Shown here piece after piece: positions 1 to 9,466 of a stretch of 64,000 nt of DNA (position 1 is its first letter; each line of letters starts with the position of its first letter). A program made the translations under genes and the position numbers. The notes under the pieces are model-generated. The model had not been told where the DNA came from. It worked only from the letters and a program-made list of their open reading frames with translations, and did not search any database. The stretch comes from Listeria monocytogenes ATCC 19117 (GTDB lineage Bacteria; Bacillota; Bacilli; Lactobacillales; Listeriaceae), in contig NC_018584.1 of NCBI RefSeq assembly GCF_000307025.1, positions 1,116,001 to 1,180,000 on the forward strand, given 5' to 3'.

Positions 1-413
1 TAGGCTTGCTCGCAATTAATGGAACTCCTATTACAATCTATTGGGGTCAGTACTTGTATTATTTTGTAGCCATGATTGCTTTTCTCTTCAGTGTTACTTT
101 ATTTAATGCAACAATTAGCGTTTTAGTAAGAGACTATTATATTATGCTGCAATCTGTCATGCGTGTACTTTTTTACGTAACAGGGATTGTTTGGAATTTA
201 GAAACAATGTTGCCGCAATGGCTAGTAGATTTACTCAAACTAAATCCGATTTACTATGTGGTAAACGGCTTTAGAGAGACATTCTTAATGAATAAAGGCT
301 TCTGGGAATCTCCATCATACACGATGTATTTCTGGTTAATCACGCTAACATTACTATTTGTTGGTGCGACACTACACATGAAATTCCGCGAACGCTTCGT
401 GGATTATTTATAG
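1..413 (+). CDS. tagG: Teichoic acid export ABC permease TagG (3' part)
   Basis: This is the C-terminal part of the membrane subunit of the wall teichoic acid exporter; the start lies before the window. About 136 codons remain. They are strongly hydrophobic, with several membrane segments and the Trp- and Tyr-rich loops (WNLETMLPQW, LNPIYYVVNGFRE) typical of ABC-2 polysaccharide/teichoic acid permeases. The stop codon is 12 bases before the tagH start, and tagH has its own ribosome-binding site (aggagg), so the two form one operon. Family knowledge: TagG with TagH flips undecaprenyl-linked WTA across the membrane. Confidence 0.9.
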   Translation, partial: GLLAINGTPITIYWGQYLYYFVAMIAFLFSVTLFNATISVLVRDYYIMLQSVMRVLFYVTGIVWNLETMLPQWLVDLLKLNPIYYVVNGFRETFLMNKGFWESPSYTMYFWLITLTLLFVGATLHMKFRERFVDYL

Positions 414-425
414 GAGGTTAGACAG

Positions 426-1433
426 ATGGGTAAAAATATAAAAGTATCATTTAAACATGTGTCGAAAGAATATGACCTCTATCAAAATAAATCTGATAAG
501 ATCAAAGGCTTGTTCATGCCGAAAAGTCAAAAAATGCAATCCTTTTGGGCGTTGCGAGACGTATCTTTTGATATTCATGATGGTGAAACAGTAGGACTTA
601 TTGGGATCAATGGTTCTGGTAAGTCAACTATATCGAGTATTATGTCAGGTGTTATTCCTCCGACACAAGGAGAAGTCATTATCAACGGAGAAACTTCTTT
701 AATTGCCATTGCAGTGGGACTAAAAGGTCCGCTGACGGGTTATGAAAATATTCGCTTGAAATTACTCATGCATGGAATGAAAAGTTCTCAAATTAACAAG
801 TTGATGCCAAGTATTATCGAATTCGCTGATATAGGTGATTTTATTAATCAACCAATTAAAAACTATTCAAGCGGGATGCGTTCTCGTTTAGGTTTTGCAA
901 TTTCGGTGCATACCAATCCTGATATTTTAGTTATTGATGAAGCCTTATCAGTGGGTGACCAGACTTTTTATGAGAAATGCGTTGATAAGATTAATGAATT
1001 TAAAGCGCGTGGCAAAACTATTGTTTTTGTCAGTCACTCACTTGGACAAGTAAAAAGTTTGTGTGACAGAATTATTTGGATGCATCACGGTGAAATAAGA
1101 GAGATGGGTACAGCACAAGAAGTTGCTCAAAAATATGATGAGTTTGTAAAATGGTTTAACAAACAACCAAATGATTATAAGAAAAAATATCAAAAAGAGC
1201 ATAAGGAAAATCAAAAAGCTCCTCAGAAAAAAATCTATCCTAATCCTAATGCCAATAAATACAGGCTAACTCTTTTTGATAAAATATTTTTAACTGTGCT
1301 AATTGCATTAACGATACTATTTGGAACACTAGTGGCGACAGGGAAATCTTTTAAAGGCTTAATTAGTGAAGAATCCACAACACAAATTGAAAAAGTAGTA
1401 CATGTTGATAATTACGATTTAAAATTGAATTAA
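426..1433 (+). CDS. tagH: Teichoic acid export ATP-binding protein TagH
   Basis: This is the ATPase subunit of the WTA exporter. Walker [10 protein letters not shown] is at residues 60-68, the shortened signature YSSGM at 147-151 and Walker B ILVIDE at 167-172. This is the usual pattern for polysaccharide/teichoic acid ABC ATPases, whose signature is not a full LSGGQ. After the ATPase domain comes a Lys-rich linker (about 235-280), then one membrane segment (about 286-306) and a short tail. At 335 residues it is shorter than Bacillus subtilis TagH, which has a longer C-terminal extension. It sits directly after tagG and is followed by a strong hairpin terminator. Confidence 0.93.
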   Translation: MGKNIKVSFKHVSKEYDLYQNKSDKIKGLFMPKSQKMQSFWALRDVSFDIHDGETVGLIGINGSGKSTISSIMSGVIPPTQGEVIINGETSLIAIAVGLKGPLTGYENIRLKLLMHGMKSSQINKLMPSIIEFADIGDFINQPIKNYSSGMRSRLGFAISVHTNPDILVIDEALSVGDQTFYEKCVDKINEFKARGKTIVFVSHSLGQVKSLCDRIIWMHHGEIREMGTAQEVAQKYDEFVKWFNKQPNDYKKKYQKEHKENQKAPQKKIYPNPNANKYRLTLFDKIFLTVLIALTILFGTLVATGKSFKGLISEESTTQIEKVVHVDNYDLKLN

Positions 1434-1437
1434 CTGT

Positions 1438-1477
1438 AAAAAACTTCCAAAAGTTATCTATCTTTTGGAAGTTTTTA
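1438..1477 (+). terminator. Terminator of tagGH
   Basis: The perfect stem aaaacttccaaaag / cttttggaagtttt with a short loop is followed by a T-run directly after the tagH stop. Confidence 0.85.
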
Positions 1478-1551
1478 TTTAAAATTGAAGAAGTAAAGCA
1501 TTTTATCATAAAATGAAATAAAAATTTTGTCTAAATGTTTAACAAATTTGT

Positions 1552-1560
1552 TGTTATAAT
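1552..1560 (+). promoter_or_regulatory. Probable extended -10 promoter of ispC
   Basis: TGTTATAAT matches an extended -10 (TGnTATAAT). No good -35 is visible 17 bases upstream. It lies about 95 bases before the ispC start, leaving a moderately long leader. Confidence 0.5.
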
Positions 1561-1656
1561 ACCATTTATTTTTTTTGTAATAAATTTGTAACTTACGGAG
1601 GCATAAAGTTTGGTAAAATTAGGACAATAAACAAATTAAGGAGTGGTTGGAGAATA

Positions 1657-3981
1657 ATGATAAATAAAAAGTGGATGAAAATTGTAATGATTCCGATGCT
1701 AGTTGTTCCAATGTACGGTTTGACAACTGTTGGCGGACAATTACAAGATTCATTAACTGGAGAAAATTCCTTTGTTAAAGAGGTTGAAGCTGCAACGACA
1801 GCATCGCAACAAGCATTTATCGACAAAATAGCACCTGCTGCCCAGGCATCTCAAGAAAAATATCATCTGTTATCTAGTATAACTTTAGCTCAAGCAATTC
1901 TAGAATCTGGTTGGGGAAAAAGTGGACTTGCTACACAAGGATATAATTTATTTGGTATAAAAGGGAAATATAATGGACAATCAGTTATCATGACAACTTC
2001 TGAATATGTGAACGGTGAGTGGATTAAAATTGATGCTGAATTCCGCAAATACCCTAGCTGGAATGAATCTGTCACTGACCATACTCTTTTATTAGTGAAC
2101 GGAACTTCTTGGAATAAAGACTTATATAAGAAAGTTGTCGACGCAACGGATTATAAAGTAGCTGCAATGGAGCTTCAAAAAGCTGGATATGCAACCTCTC
2201 CTACATATGGTGCTAGCTTAATTCAAGTAATTGAGAATTATGATTTAGCCAAATATGATGTTTTATACGACAAAATTCTTACTCAAAAATCCACTTCCGG
2301 AAAAGCAACTGTTACAAGTCCGACTGGAAATGGTGTATGGACTTTACCGTATAAAGTAAAAGGAGTGCAATCTGTTAGTCCAGCTAGCACATACGCTAAC
2401 AAGGATATCGATTTAGTATCTGTTGCTACAACAAAGAGAGGTACGTACTATCAATTTAAATATAATGGTAAAGTAGTTGGTTGGGTAGATGGCAAAGCAT
2501 TAACTATTTATGATAGTGTCAATTATGATAAAGTAAATGTCGGACGTGCTAAAATTACTAGCCCAGTAAGTAACGGTATCTGGTCTAAACCATACAATGT
2601 TTATGGAAGAGAATTTGTTACGAATGCAACAACTTACGCACAACAAGAAATTAAACTTTTACGCGAAGCACAAACTGCTAAAGGTACTTATTACCAATTT
2701 AGCATAAATAATAAAACTATTGGTTGGATTGATAAACGAGCTCTCACTATCTATCCGTATGATTCCATTATTTCAAGTAAAAATGTGAACCTTGACGGAC
2801 AAATTACTAATCCAACCGGAAATGGTATTTGGACTAAAGCGTACAAACTTGAAGGAACAACTTCTGTGGCGCAGGCTACGAAATATGCAAATAAAGATGT
2901 GAAAATCAGCCAACAAATCGAAACTCAACATGGTACTTATTACAATATCAGTATCGATGGGAAAGCAATTGGTTGGTTAGATAGAAACGCTATTACACTG
3001 TATGATCAAGAGGAATACAATAAAACAGTTGCTATTGACGCAGTAGTAAAAAATGTGAAGGGTAATGCTGTATGGACAGAACCTTACCGTACAGTTGGTA
3101 CAAAATTAATCGGACCAGCGGAAACTTACTTGAATAAAGAAGTGGAAGTCGTCCGTGAAGCAAAAACGCCAAAAGGAACTTACTACCAATTTAAATCTGG
3201 TGGCAAAGTAATCGGCTGGTTAGATAAAAAAGCTTTCGATGTATATGACAATATTAATTACAACAAAGCGGTTAATTTAGATGCTGTAGTGGAAAATGTG
3301 ACAGGTAATGCAGTTTGGACGGCTCCTTATAAGAGTAAAGGTGTTAAACTTGTTACTTCAGCAGCAACCTATAAAGGCAAGGCAACAAAAATAACTCGTG
3401 AAGCGCAAACAAGTAGAGGAACATATTACGAGTTTAGTGTTGATGGTAAAGTCATTGGCTGGTTAGATAAAAAAGCTTTCGATGTATATGACAATATTAA
3501 TTACAACAAAGCGGTTAACTTAGATGCTGTAGTGGAAAATGTGACAGGCAACGCAGTTTGGACTGCTCCATATAAGAGTAAGGGTGTTAAATTAGTTACT
3601 TCAGCAGCCACATATAAAGATAAAGCAACTAAAATAACTCGAGAAGCTCAAACAAGTAGAGGAACTTACTACGAATTTAGCGTAAACGGCAAAGTAATCG
3701 GTTGGTTAGATAAAAAAGCTTTTGATGTATATGATTCTATTGAGTACAATAAAGCGATTAATATGACTGGATTACTTAGCAACGCGCCAGGTAATGGCAT
3801 TTGGACAGAGCCGTATAGAGTTATTGGCACAAAAAATGTAGGACAAGCAACTGCTTATGCTAACAAGACAGTACAGTTGATACGCGAGGCTAAGACTACA
3901 CGTGCAACTTACTATCAAATGAGTGTAAATGGTAAAATAGTTGGTTGGGTAGATAAACGAGCTTTTACAAACGTTAAATAG
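1657..3981 (+). CDS. ispC: Surface autolysin IspC: glucosaminidase with seven GW modules
   Basis: This is a secreted peptidoglycan hydrolase. The N-terminus is basic then hydrophobic (signal peptide, about residues 1-30). An endo-beta-N-acetylglucosaminidase domain of the GlcNAcase/FlgJ-like family follows (about 48-205; AILESGWGKSGLA and YNLFGIKG motifs). Seven GW modules of about 80 residues run from about 225 to the end, each with G(N)xxWTxPY near its start and GW(V/L/I)D(K)xA near its end. GW modules hold the protein on lipoteichoic acid/wall polymer. The 774-residue length and seven modules match IspC of serovar 4b; EGD-e Auto at this locus is shorter, with fewer modules. Modules 5 and 6 are near-identical. 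The start is the ATG behind ttggaga. Confidence 0.93.
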   Translation: MINKKWMKIVMIPMLVVPMYGLTTVGGQLQDSLTGENSFVKEVEAATTASQQAFIDKIAPAAQASQEKYHLLSSITLAQAILESGWGKSGLATQGYNLFGIKGKYNGQSVIMTTSEYVNGEWIKIDAEFRKYPSWNESVTDHTLLLVNGTSWNKDLYKKVVDATDYKVAAMELQKAGYATSPTYGASLIQVIENYDLAKYDVLYDKILTQKSTSGKATVTSPTGNGVWTLPYKVKGVQSVSPASTYANKDIDLVSVATTKRGTYYQFKYNGKVVGWVDGKALTIYDSVNYDKVNVGRAKITSPVSNGIWSKPYNVYGREFVTNATTYAQQEIKLLREAQTAKGTYYQFSINNKTIGWIDKRALTIYPYDSIISSKNVNLDGQITNPTGNGIWTKAYKLEGTTSVAQATKYANKDVKISQQIETQHGTYYNISIDGKAIGWLDRNAITLYDQEEYNKTVAIDAVVKNVKGNAVWTEPYRTVGTKLIGPAETYLNKEVEVVREAKTPKGTYYQFKSGGKVIGWLDKKAFDVYDNINYNKAVNLDAVVENVTGNAVWTAPYKSKGVKLVTSAATYKGKATKITREAQTSRGTYYEFSVDGKVIGWLDKKAFDVYDNINYNKAVNLDAVVENVTGNAVWTAPYKSKGVKLVTSAATYKDKATKITREAQTSRGTYYEFSVNGKVIGWLDKKAFDVYDSIEYNKAINMTGLLSNAPGNGIWTEPYRVIGTKNVGQATAYANKTVQLIREAKTTRATYYQMSVNGKIVGWVDKRAFTNVK
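3214..3699 (+). repeat. 243-bp tandem duplication inside ispC
   Basis: Two consecutive 243-bp units (3214-3456 and 3457-3699) encode almost identical GW modules of 81 residues. The unit starts at the codons for GWLDKKAFDVYDNINYNKAV. Differences are mainly synonymous, showing a recent in-frame duplication or gene conversion. Confidence 0.9.
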
Positions 3982-3990
3982 ACTAAAAAT

Positions 3991-4038
3991 AATCATATAA
4001 AAACAGAGTGAGATTTCTCACTCTGTTTTTATATGATT
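3991..4038. terminator. Bidirectional terminator between ispC and the convergent gene
   Basis: The two 22-base arms (3991-4012 and 4017-4038) are perfectly complementary around a 4-base loop, with T-runs usable on both strands. It serves convergent ispC and the DUF6270-type gene. Confidence 0.9.
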
Positions 4039-4043
4039 ATAGA

Positions 4044-6050
4044 TTAAGATTTAGTGATGTAAATAAGTTCCTTCAAGAAGTCTTTATAATAAGGGGATTC
4101 GAAGTGAGAAAAGGAATGCCCAAATGGATAGTTGAAATCACCTATATAGCCTTTTTTCGAAAAGTCGATTACTTTTGCTTCAGGCAATTTAGATAAGAAA
4201 TAATTATTTAAACGTTCCCAGAAGTAATTATTCTTTTCGATGGCCATTTTGTTTTTGTAAGTTGCGACTTCTCCATCTTCATCATAATAAGACGTTGTAA
4301 ATCCACCTAGGTTTAAAATAACCCGATCAGTAGGAATTATTTCTGTAAGTTTTTCGATAAATTGATCAGCATAGCCTTTCCACTCATTGAAGTAGGTTTC
4401 ATTATCAATATGATCTAAAATTCTCTCGTAAGAAATGTCATTAAGTAATTGGCTTTGTTCTATAACATAAGATAATGTAATAGCTGAATTATTATTTAAC
4501 CAAATAACTGGTCGAATAACATCAGGATATAGGTCAATTAAGAAATAATCAGCGTCAGAATTTTTCAGGTTAGTAAAGAAATCTTTTTTCCAATCATCTT
4601 CTATAAAAGGTTTCTCGCTTTTTTTAATATCAGTATACTTATCTAGATTAATTAAGTTAGCGGGTTCGGTCATTATACTAATTATAGAAGAATGAAACTG
4701 CGTAAAACTGCATTCAAAAAAAGCTTTATAATCTGGATTAAAGAATGGAGATGAGTTAAAAGCATTTCGGCTAAAACAAGTTCCCATTACAGCTATTTTT
4801 GTTATATCTTGTTTGATTTTAGGAGCAACGGCTGTAAGACAAGCTAAATTATTGGAGTCGTTTCTTGTTAATTGCGCCATAAATTCGTTATTAGCAACAT
4901 TGAAAAATCCCGAAGAACTAAAGTCAATAGTATTTGGCGCTAAAATAGGTAAATCTGGCATGTTTGCCGAACGAAGGAAGAAATCCCATGTCGCATCAGC
5001 TCTATTGATTGGTCCGGATAAGAATTCATTTTTATTAATTTGAGCAGTATATTTAGTAATCCCTTTCTTTAAAGGCCATACTTGTTCTACATTATATTCA
5101 AATGTATTCGCTTTTTTATCTGCACGTTTAGCTACTATTTGACCTTCAGAGATACTGTTTTCTAATTTGAATTGCAGTGTCAAATCTTTTTTAGTTTCTT
5201 TTAATTGACTCAGACTCACTAACCCCTGAATATTTTTTTTGAAATAGAATGATAATCTGTTAGAGCCTGTAATATAGGAGCGCAGAGTTGCAAAAAGTGG
5301 CGCTGCTATTTTAATTTCTCTAGGAATAGCTGGCTTCATATCTGCATCAATGGATATGAATGCAGATAAGCCTGTTTTGTTATGACTAGATGATACTTCG
5401 ATTATGGCATCTAGTATATTTGTATTGTCTACTAAGAAAGCTGTAGATAAATCTTTGGTGGGAATAGAGAAATTAACGATATTTTCAGTAATAAGCCCTA
5501 AATCAAATGATTGTTGTTGCTCGTGAAATAAATAAAAGCTTGGTGTAGGTCTACGTTTGAAAATTAGCTTTGCATTAAATTGGTTACTTGGAAGTGGCGA
5601 CTTGATTTTAATAGAACCAGACATCACATCAGAATCTAATTTGTACTCCTCTATCGAAGCTAGTAGTTCTATAGGTTTACTGACAAGTGTTAAAATACCT
5701 TCAGGAAAATCAAAATGGTATTTGTAAAGCGAGTTCTCTGGTTGGAAGGGTTTATTTATAATTGGCCCATCTGTGATTAAATGTGTATATGGATAATCAT
5801 TATTTACTTTGAATTTCCACACAGTCTGGTTATTTGGTAGAGAAAGACTAGCAAGTTCATCAACAGAAATAGTAGCTGTGAATGAATTTTTATCTTGAGT
5901 AAAAGCAATATTCAACTTTTGTTCAGGGTGCTTATATTCTCGGATTTCGTTGTAGTATGCTTGGATACTATTGATTTTTCCTTCTGAGAAGCCTTGTAAT
6001 TTCCATGTGTTAGAATCTGTTAGCTGAATTTCCTTAATATAAAATTTCAT
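4044..6050 (-). CDS. DUF6270-like protein of the teichoic acid cluster
   Basis: 668 residues with no signal peptide or membrane segment. The first ~370 residues look like beta-rich repeats of unknown role. The C-terminal ~270 residues carry the hallmark MGTCFSRNAF (about residue 415), resembling the GxCxSR motif of DUF6270 proteins, which have an SGNH-like fold. Conserved-looking elements NLGGF and a late PFGHSFSHFESPYY could hold further active-site residues. DUF6270 proteins often occur in polysaccharide clusters, so a role in modifying WTA or surface glycan is plausible but unproven. It is transcribed convergently to ispC and divergently from the next gene, with an aaggag site before the ATG. 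Confidence 0.6.
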   Translation of the reverse strand: MKFYIKEIQLTDSNTWKLQGFSEGKINSIQAYYNEIREYKHPEQKLNIAFTQDKNSFTATISVDELASLSLPNNQTVWKFKVNNDYPYTHLITDGPIINKPFQPENSLYKYHFDFPEGILTLVSKPIELLASIEEYKLDSDVMSGSIKIKSPLPSNQFNAKLIFKRRPTPSFYLFHEQQQSFDLGLITENIVNFSIPTKDLSTAFLVDNTNILDAIIEVSSSHNKTGLSAFISIDADMKPAIPREIKIAAPLFATLRSYITGSNRLSFYFKKNIQGLVSLSQLKETKKDLTLQFKLENSISEGQIVAKRADKKANTFEYNVEQVWPLKKGITKYTAQINKNEFLSGPINRADATWDFFLRSANMPDLPILAPNTIDFSSSGFFNVANNEFMAQLTRNDSNNLACLTAVAPKIKQDITKIAVMGTCFSRNAFNSSPFFNPDYKAFFECSFTQFHSSIISIMTEPANLINLDKYTDIKKSEKPFIEDDWKKDFFTNLKNSDADYFLIDLYPDVIRPVIWLNNNSAITLSYVIEQSQLLNDISYERILDHIDNETYFNEWKGYADQFIEKLTEIIPTDRVILNLGGFTTSYYDEDGEVATYKNKMAIEKNNYFWERLNNYFLSKLPEAKVIDFSKKGYIGDFNYPFGHSFSHFESPYYKDFLKELIYITKS

Positions 6051-6261
6051 CTTTAACTCCTTAAAATTTTTATTATCATATTGTATATTTTAGCATATAT
6101 TGATAAAATTCCCTACAATAATTAATTGAATTAAAGAGGTCTCCATATTATGGTTAAAGGCGATAAATCATACTTGGCAAAAGTTTCTATAATTTGGAGG
6201 GTTTTTGCTATTGGAAAGAGGTCTATATTGGCTGTATACTTGATTATTTTTACATAGATAG

Positions 6262-6290
6262 TTGATAAACTGTTGTAAATAAGATATGCT
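6262..6290 (+). promoter_or_regulatory. Sigma-A promoter for the glycosyltransferase operon
   Basis: TTGATA (6262-6267), a 17-base spacer and TATGCT (6285-6290) lie 45 bases before the GTG start. The 285-base gap 6051-6335 holds this promoter and, presumably, that of the divergent DUF6270-type gene. Confidence 0.6.
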
Positions 6291-6335
6291 GTAGATACTG
6301 AATTTTATAGAATAGCATATCAATAAGGGGTTGTA

Positions 6336-7322
6336 GTGAGAGTGGAAAAGCCATTTTTAACAGTTGTGGTACCTTGTTATAATGAAGAAGTTCTGAGCGA
6401 GAGTGTTACACAACTAACAAATATTATAGAAAAATTAGTGATGAGTGAATCAATCAGTGACAAAAGTCAAATTATGTTTGTAGATGATGGAAGTAAAGAT
6501 AGAACTTGGGAACTTATACAGCAATACTCAGAATCAAATGAACATGTATCTGGACTAAAATTAAGTCGGAATTATGGACATCAAGGAGCTTTACTTGCTG
6601 GCTTAACAGAAGCACATGCATATTCAGATTGTGTCGTGTCTATTGATGCTGATTTACAAGATGATGTGAATGCGATTATTGAGTTTATAGAAAAATATCA
6701 TGAAGGTTACGATGTCGTTTATGGCGTACGAGATAAACGTGACACTGACACTTACTTCAAAAGAAATTCAGCGTTAGCTTTCTATAGAATTATGAGCAAA
6801 CTAGGAGTTAATATGGTTCCAAATCATGCGGACTATCGACTGCTTAGCAAGCGTGCATTAACAGAATTCTTACGTTATAAAGAAGAAAACATGTTTATTC
6901 GAGGCATTGTACCATTATTAGGTTTCAAATCTACGAAAGTATTTTACAATCGAAATGAGAGATTTGCAGGAGAATCAAAATATCCACTTAAGAAAATGGT
7001 TTTATTTGCTGTGGATGGAATTACATCTTTCAGTGTTGCACCCATTCGATTATTATTAGTCCTTGGATCTGTTATTTTTATGATAGGCGTAGTAATGGGG
7101 ATTTATGCCATTGTTCAAAAAATCATTGGTGCTGTTGTACCTGGTTGGACATCTTTAATTGTTTCCTTGTGGTTAATTGGCGGAATTCAATTAATTGGTA
7201 TTGGTGTTCTAGGTGAATACATTGGAAAAATCTTTAAACAAGTAAAAGAACGACCTCGTTTTACTATTGAAGAGAATGTTTTTGAAACAAAATGCAAAGA
7301 AAATAAAATCAGCGAGAGATAG
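6336..7322 (+). CDS. GtrB/DPM-type family 2 glycosyltransferase
   Basis: 328 residues. The N-terminal GT-A domain has VVVPCYNEE (about 11-19), DDGSKDRTW (about 50) and the DxD-type DADLQDD (about 107-113). Two C-terminal membrane helices (about 230-260 and 268-292) follow, then a basic tail. This is the layout of polyprenyl-phosphate sugar synthases (dolichol-phosphate mannose synthase / GtrB class), which load one sugar from a nucleotide donor onto undecaprenyl phosphate. The neighbouring polytopic protein fits the partner that transfers the lipid-linked sugar outside the membrane, with a GtcA-type flippase encoded elsewhere. The sugar (Gal or Glc in serovar 4b WTA) cannot be told from sequence. 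Start GTG behind aagggg. Confidence 0.8.
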   Translation: MRVEKPFLTVVVPCYNEEVLSESVTQLTNIIEKLVMSESISDKSQIMFVDDGSKDRTWELIQQYSESNEHVSGLKLSRNYGHQGALLAGLTEAHAYSDCVVSIDADLQDDVNAIIEFIEKYHEGYDVVYGVRDKRDTDTYFKRNSALAFYRIMSKLGVNMVPNHADYRLLSKRALTEFLRYKEENMFIRGIVPLLGFKSTKVFYNRNERFAGESKYPLKKMVLFAVDGITSFSVAPIRLLLVLGSVIFMIGVVMGIYAIVQKIIGAVVPGWTSLIVSLWLIGGIQLIGIGVLGEYIGKIFKQVKERPRFTIEENVFETKCKENKISER

Positions 7323-7333
7323 GTGTAAAGAGA

Positions 7334-9436
7334 GTGAAGAATAGGTTAGCTTATATTTTTAATGCGTTTTTTATACTTATTTTTGGTTACTTACTTTGCA
7401 TAAGCATTTTTAAACCGCTAGAAATTAGTTTTAATCATCCGAGTATATTTATATTATTTAGTGCTGCGGCGCTTTTAGTACTTATAGGATTCTATCAATT
7501 TTCTACTAGATTGAATACAAAAGGAGATGGTGTAATAACCATCTTTTTGGTTAGCTTGATTATATTAACTCAAATTTATTTGCTTTTCTCCTTGCAAATG
7601 AATTCATATGCAGATGCTTTTCTTATCAAGGGAGAAGCATTGAATATGCTTTCTAATGGAGGGCATGCAACAACGCAGAATTATTTTTTAATGTATCCTA
7701 ATAATATATTTATAACAATTATTCGATACTGGCTATATTCTGTTGGAGGGACGCTTGGTATTACTAATACGTATTTATTAGAAAGTGCTTTCCTTTTTGT
7801 TTGTATGAATATTACTATTTTTGTATTGTACTGGATTGTTCGTAAAGAAAATGGTAATAAATTTGGGAACATCTACTTATTAATTGTTTTATTCTGTGTG
7901 CCATTATTTGGTTATATTTGGTATTTCTATACAGATACACTTGTACTGCCATTTACAGCGCTGATTGCCTTATTTTATTATCTATACACGAAAAGTAGTA
8001 AATGGTGGTATTTCATCATTATTGGGCTGCTGTTTGCAGTAGGTTATCAAATTAAGCCGAATATCATCATTTTACTTCCAGCAATGCTTATTCATTTATG
8101 TTTTATAAGAAATTGGCGTAAAATTCTATTGAACACGGTCATCGTAGCAATTTGCTTTTTCGGTTTAAGCACTGTTTTTACACCAATCGCAGAGAGTTAT
8201 GACTTTAAGAAAGACCCAACCATTGAATTTCCTCAAACACATTGGATTATGATGGGGCTTGGCGATCCAGCCGGTCGTTATAACAGCAATGATGTTGCTT
8301 ATACTTCACAATTTAAAACAAAAGAAGAAAAAGAAGAAGCCAATATTGAAAAAATTAAAGAACGTATTGAAGAACATGGACCGCTTGGCTTAATAAAGCT
8401 TTTTGATAATAAGATGTTAAATACTTGGACAGACGGAACGCGAGCATATACGTGGTATGTTAATGCTGCACTTGATTATCCAGCTCCTTATGATTACTTC
8501 TTTGGAGATAAACGGGTTGTCACTGAATTACCTGCTCAGCTGTTCCATATTATTAATTTGTTTTTAATTTGTCTAGGTGCTTTACGTTTTTATAAGAAAA
8601 GGGAATTTGATATGTCCTTTTTCGTTAATATTTCGCTAGTAGGTGTTTGGCTATTCCACTTATTCTGGGAAGCAAATCAGCGTTATATTATGTTTATTAC
8701 GCCATTAATGATCTTGTCCTCTATATATGGGTTTAAATTTATAGTAGAATCTTTATATACGAAAAAATTTGATTTGAAAAAAGGGCTAAGAAAAGGCTTT
8801 TTAATCGCGAGTTTCTGCGTATTTTTATTAAGTACAGTTGCTTTTGCTTTTATTGGAAATTCGGTAGCAGGCGAGTCACAGGATATCAATAAATATCTTG
8901 TAAAACAAAGTTATGCGCATATAGATCTTCCTGTTACTAGCAAACAAATTGTTAAGCAAACGTTTAATGTAGATTCGCCGTTCAATTCTATCCAAATAGC
9001 GGTTCTAAAAGAGCCAGATGAAGCTAGTAAATATCGTTTGAAAGTTGTAGATAAGACAAATAAGAAGGATATTTACGATGAAGTTATAGCTGGATCAGAT
9101 TTTGTAGAAGCTACAAATTACCAAATTAATGTAAATGAAAAGCCAAAAGGTAAAACTGAATATGTTATTGAAGTCTATCAAGTGGAAAATAAAAACCCTG
9201 AAAAACCATTAGTTTTAGGTACCTATACTCCAGATGCAGTAGATCTTTATCCGTATGGAGCACTGTATGTTAATGGTGTTAAAAAAGAGAAGCAAGATAT
9301 GGGCTTCACTGTCTCACATGTTGCTTCTGAACCAATAATACCGAAATATGTCTCCGCTATTTTTGATTTGGGTGTTATAATTATTTTTGCAGGAACATAT
9401 TATGTGTTTAGAAGGAAAACTGGAGATAATAGATGA
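7334..9436 (+). CDS. Polytopic GT-C-like membrane glycosyltransferase
   Basis: 700 residues with about ten to twelve membrane helices in the first ~520 residues and a C-terminal extracytoplasmic beta-rich domain (about 525-675) before a last helix. The first extracytoplasmic loop holds acidic residues (YADAFLIKGEA, near residue 95) where GT-C enzymes usually keep their catalytic acid. It starts with GTG 11 bases after the GtrB-like gene, so the two form one unit. The likely role is transfer of a lipid-linked sugar onto WTA or LTA on the outer face. The family call is inferred from topology and neighbourhood. Confidence 0.65.
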   Translation: MKNRLAYIFNAFFILIFGYLLCISIFKPLEISFNHPSIFILFSAAALLVLIGFYQFSTRLNTKGDGVITIFLVSLIILTQIYLLFSLQMNSYADAFLIKGEALNMLSNGGHATTQNYFLMYPNNIFITIIRYWLYSVGGTLGITNTYLLESAFLFVCMNITIFVLYWIVRKENGNKFGNIYLLIVLFCVPLFGYIWYFYTDTLVLPFTALIALFYYLYTKSSKWWYFIIIGLLFAVGYQIKPNIIILLPAMLIHLCFIRNWRKILLNTVIVAICFFGLSTVFTPIAESYDFKKDPTIEFPQTHWIMMGLGDPAGRYNSNDVAYTSQFKTKEEKEEANIEKIKERIEEHGPLGLIKLFDNKMLNTWTDGTRAYTWYVNAALDYPAPYDYFFGDKRVVTELPAQLFHIINLFLICLGALRFYKKREFDMSFFVNISLVGVWLFHLFWEANQRYIMFITPLMILSSIYGFKFIVESLYTKKFDLKKGLRKGFLIASFCVFLLSTVAFAFIGNSVAGESQDINKYLVKQSYAHIDLPVTSKQIVKQTFNVDSPFNSIQIAVLKEPDEASKYRLKVVDKTNKKDIYDEVIAGSDFVEATNYQINVNEKPKGKTEYVIEVYQVENKNPEKPLVLGTYTPDAVDLYPYGALYVNGVKKEKQDMGFTVSHVASEPIIPKYVSAIFDLGVIIIFAGTYYVFRRKTGDNR

Positions 9437-9466
9437 CATATATTTTGAATTAGGGAGAGTCTATAA

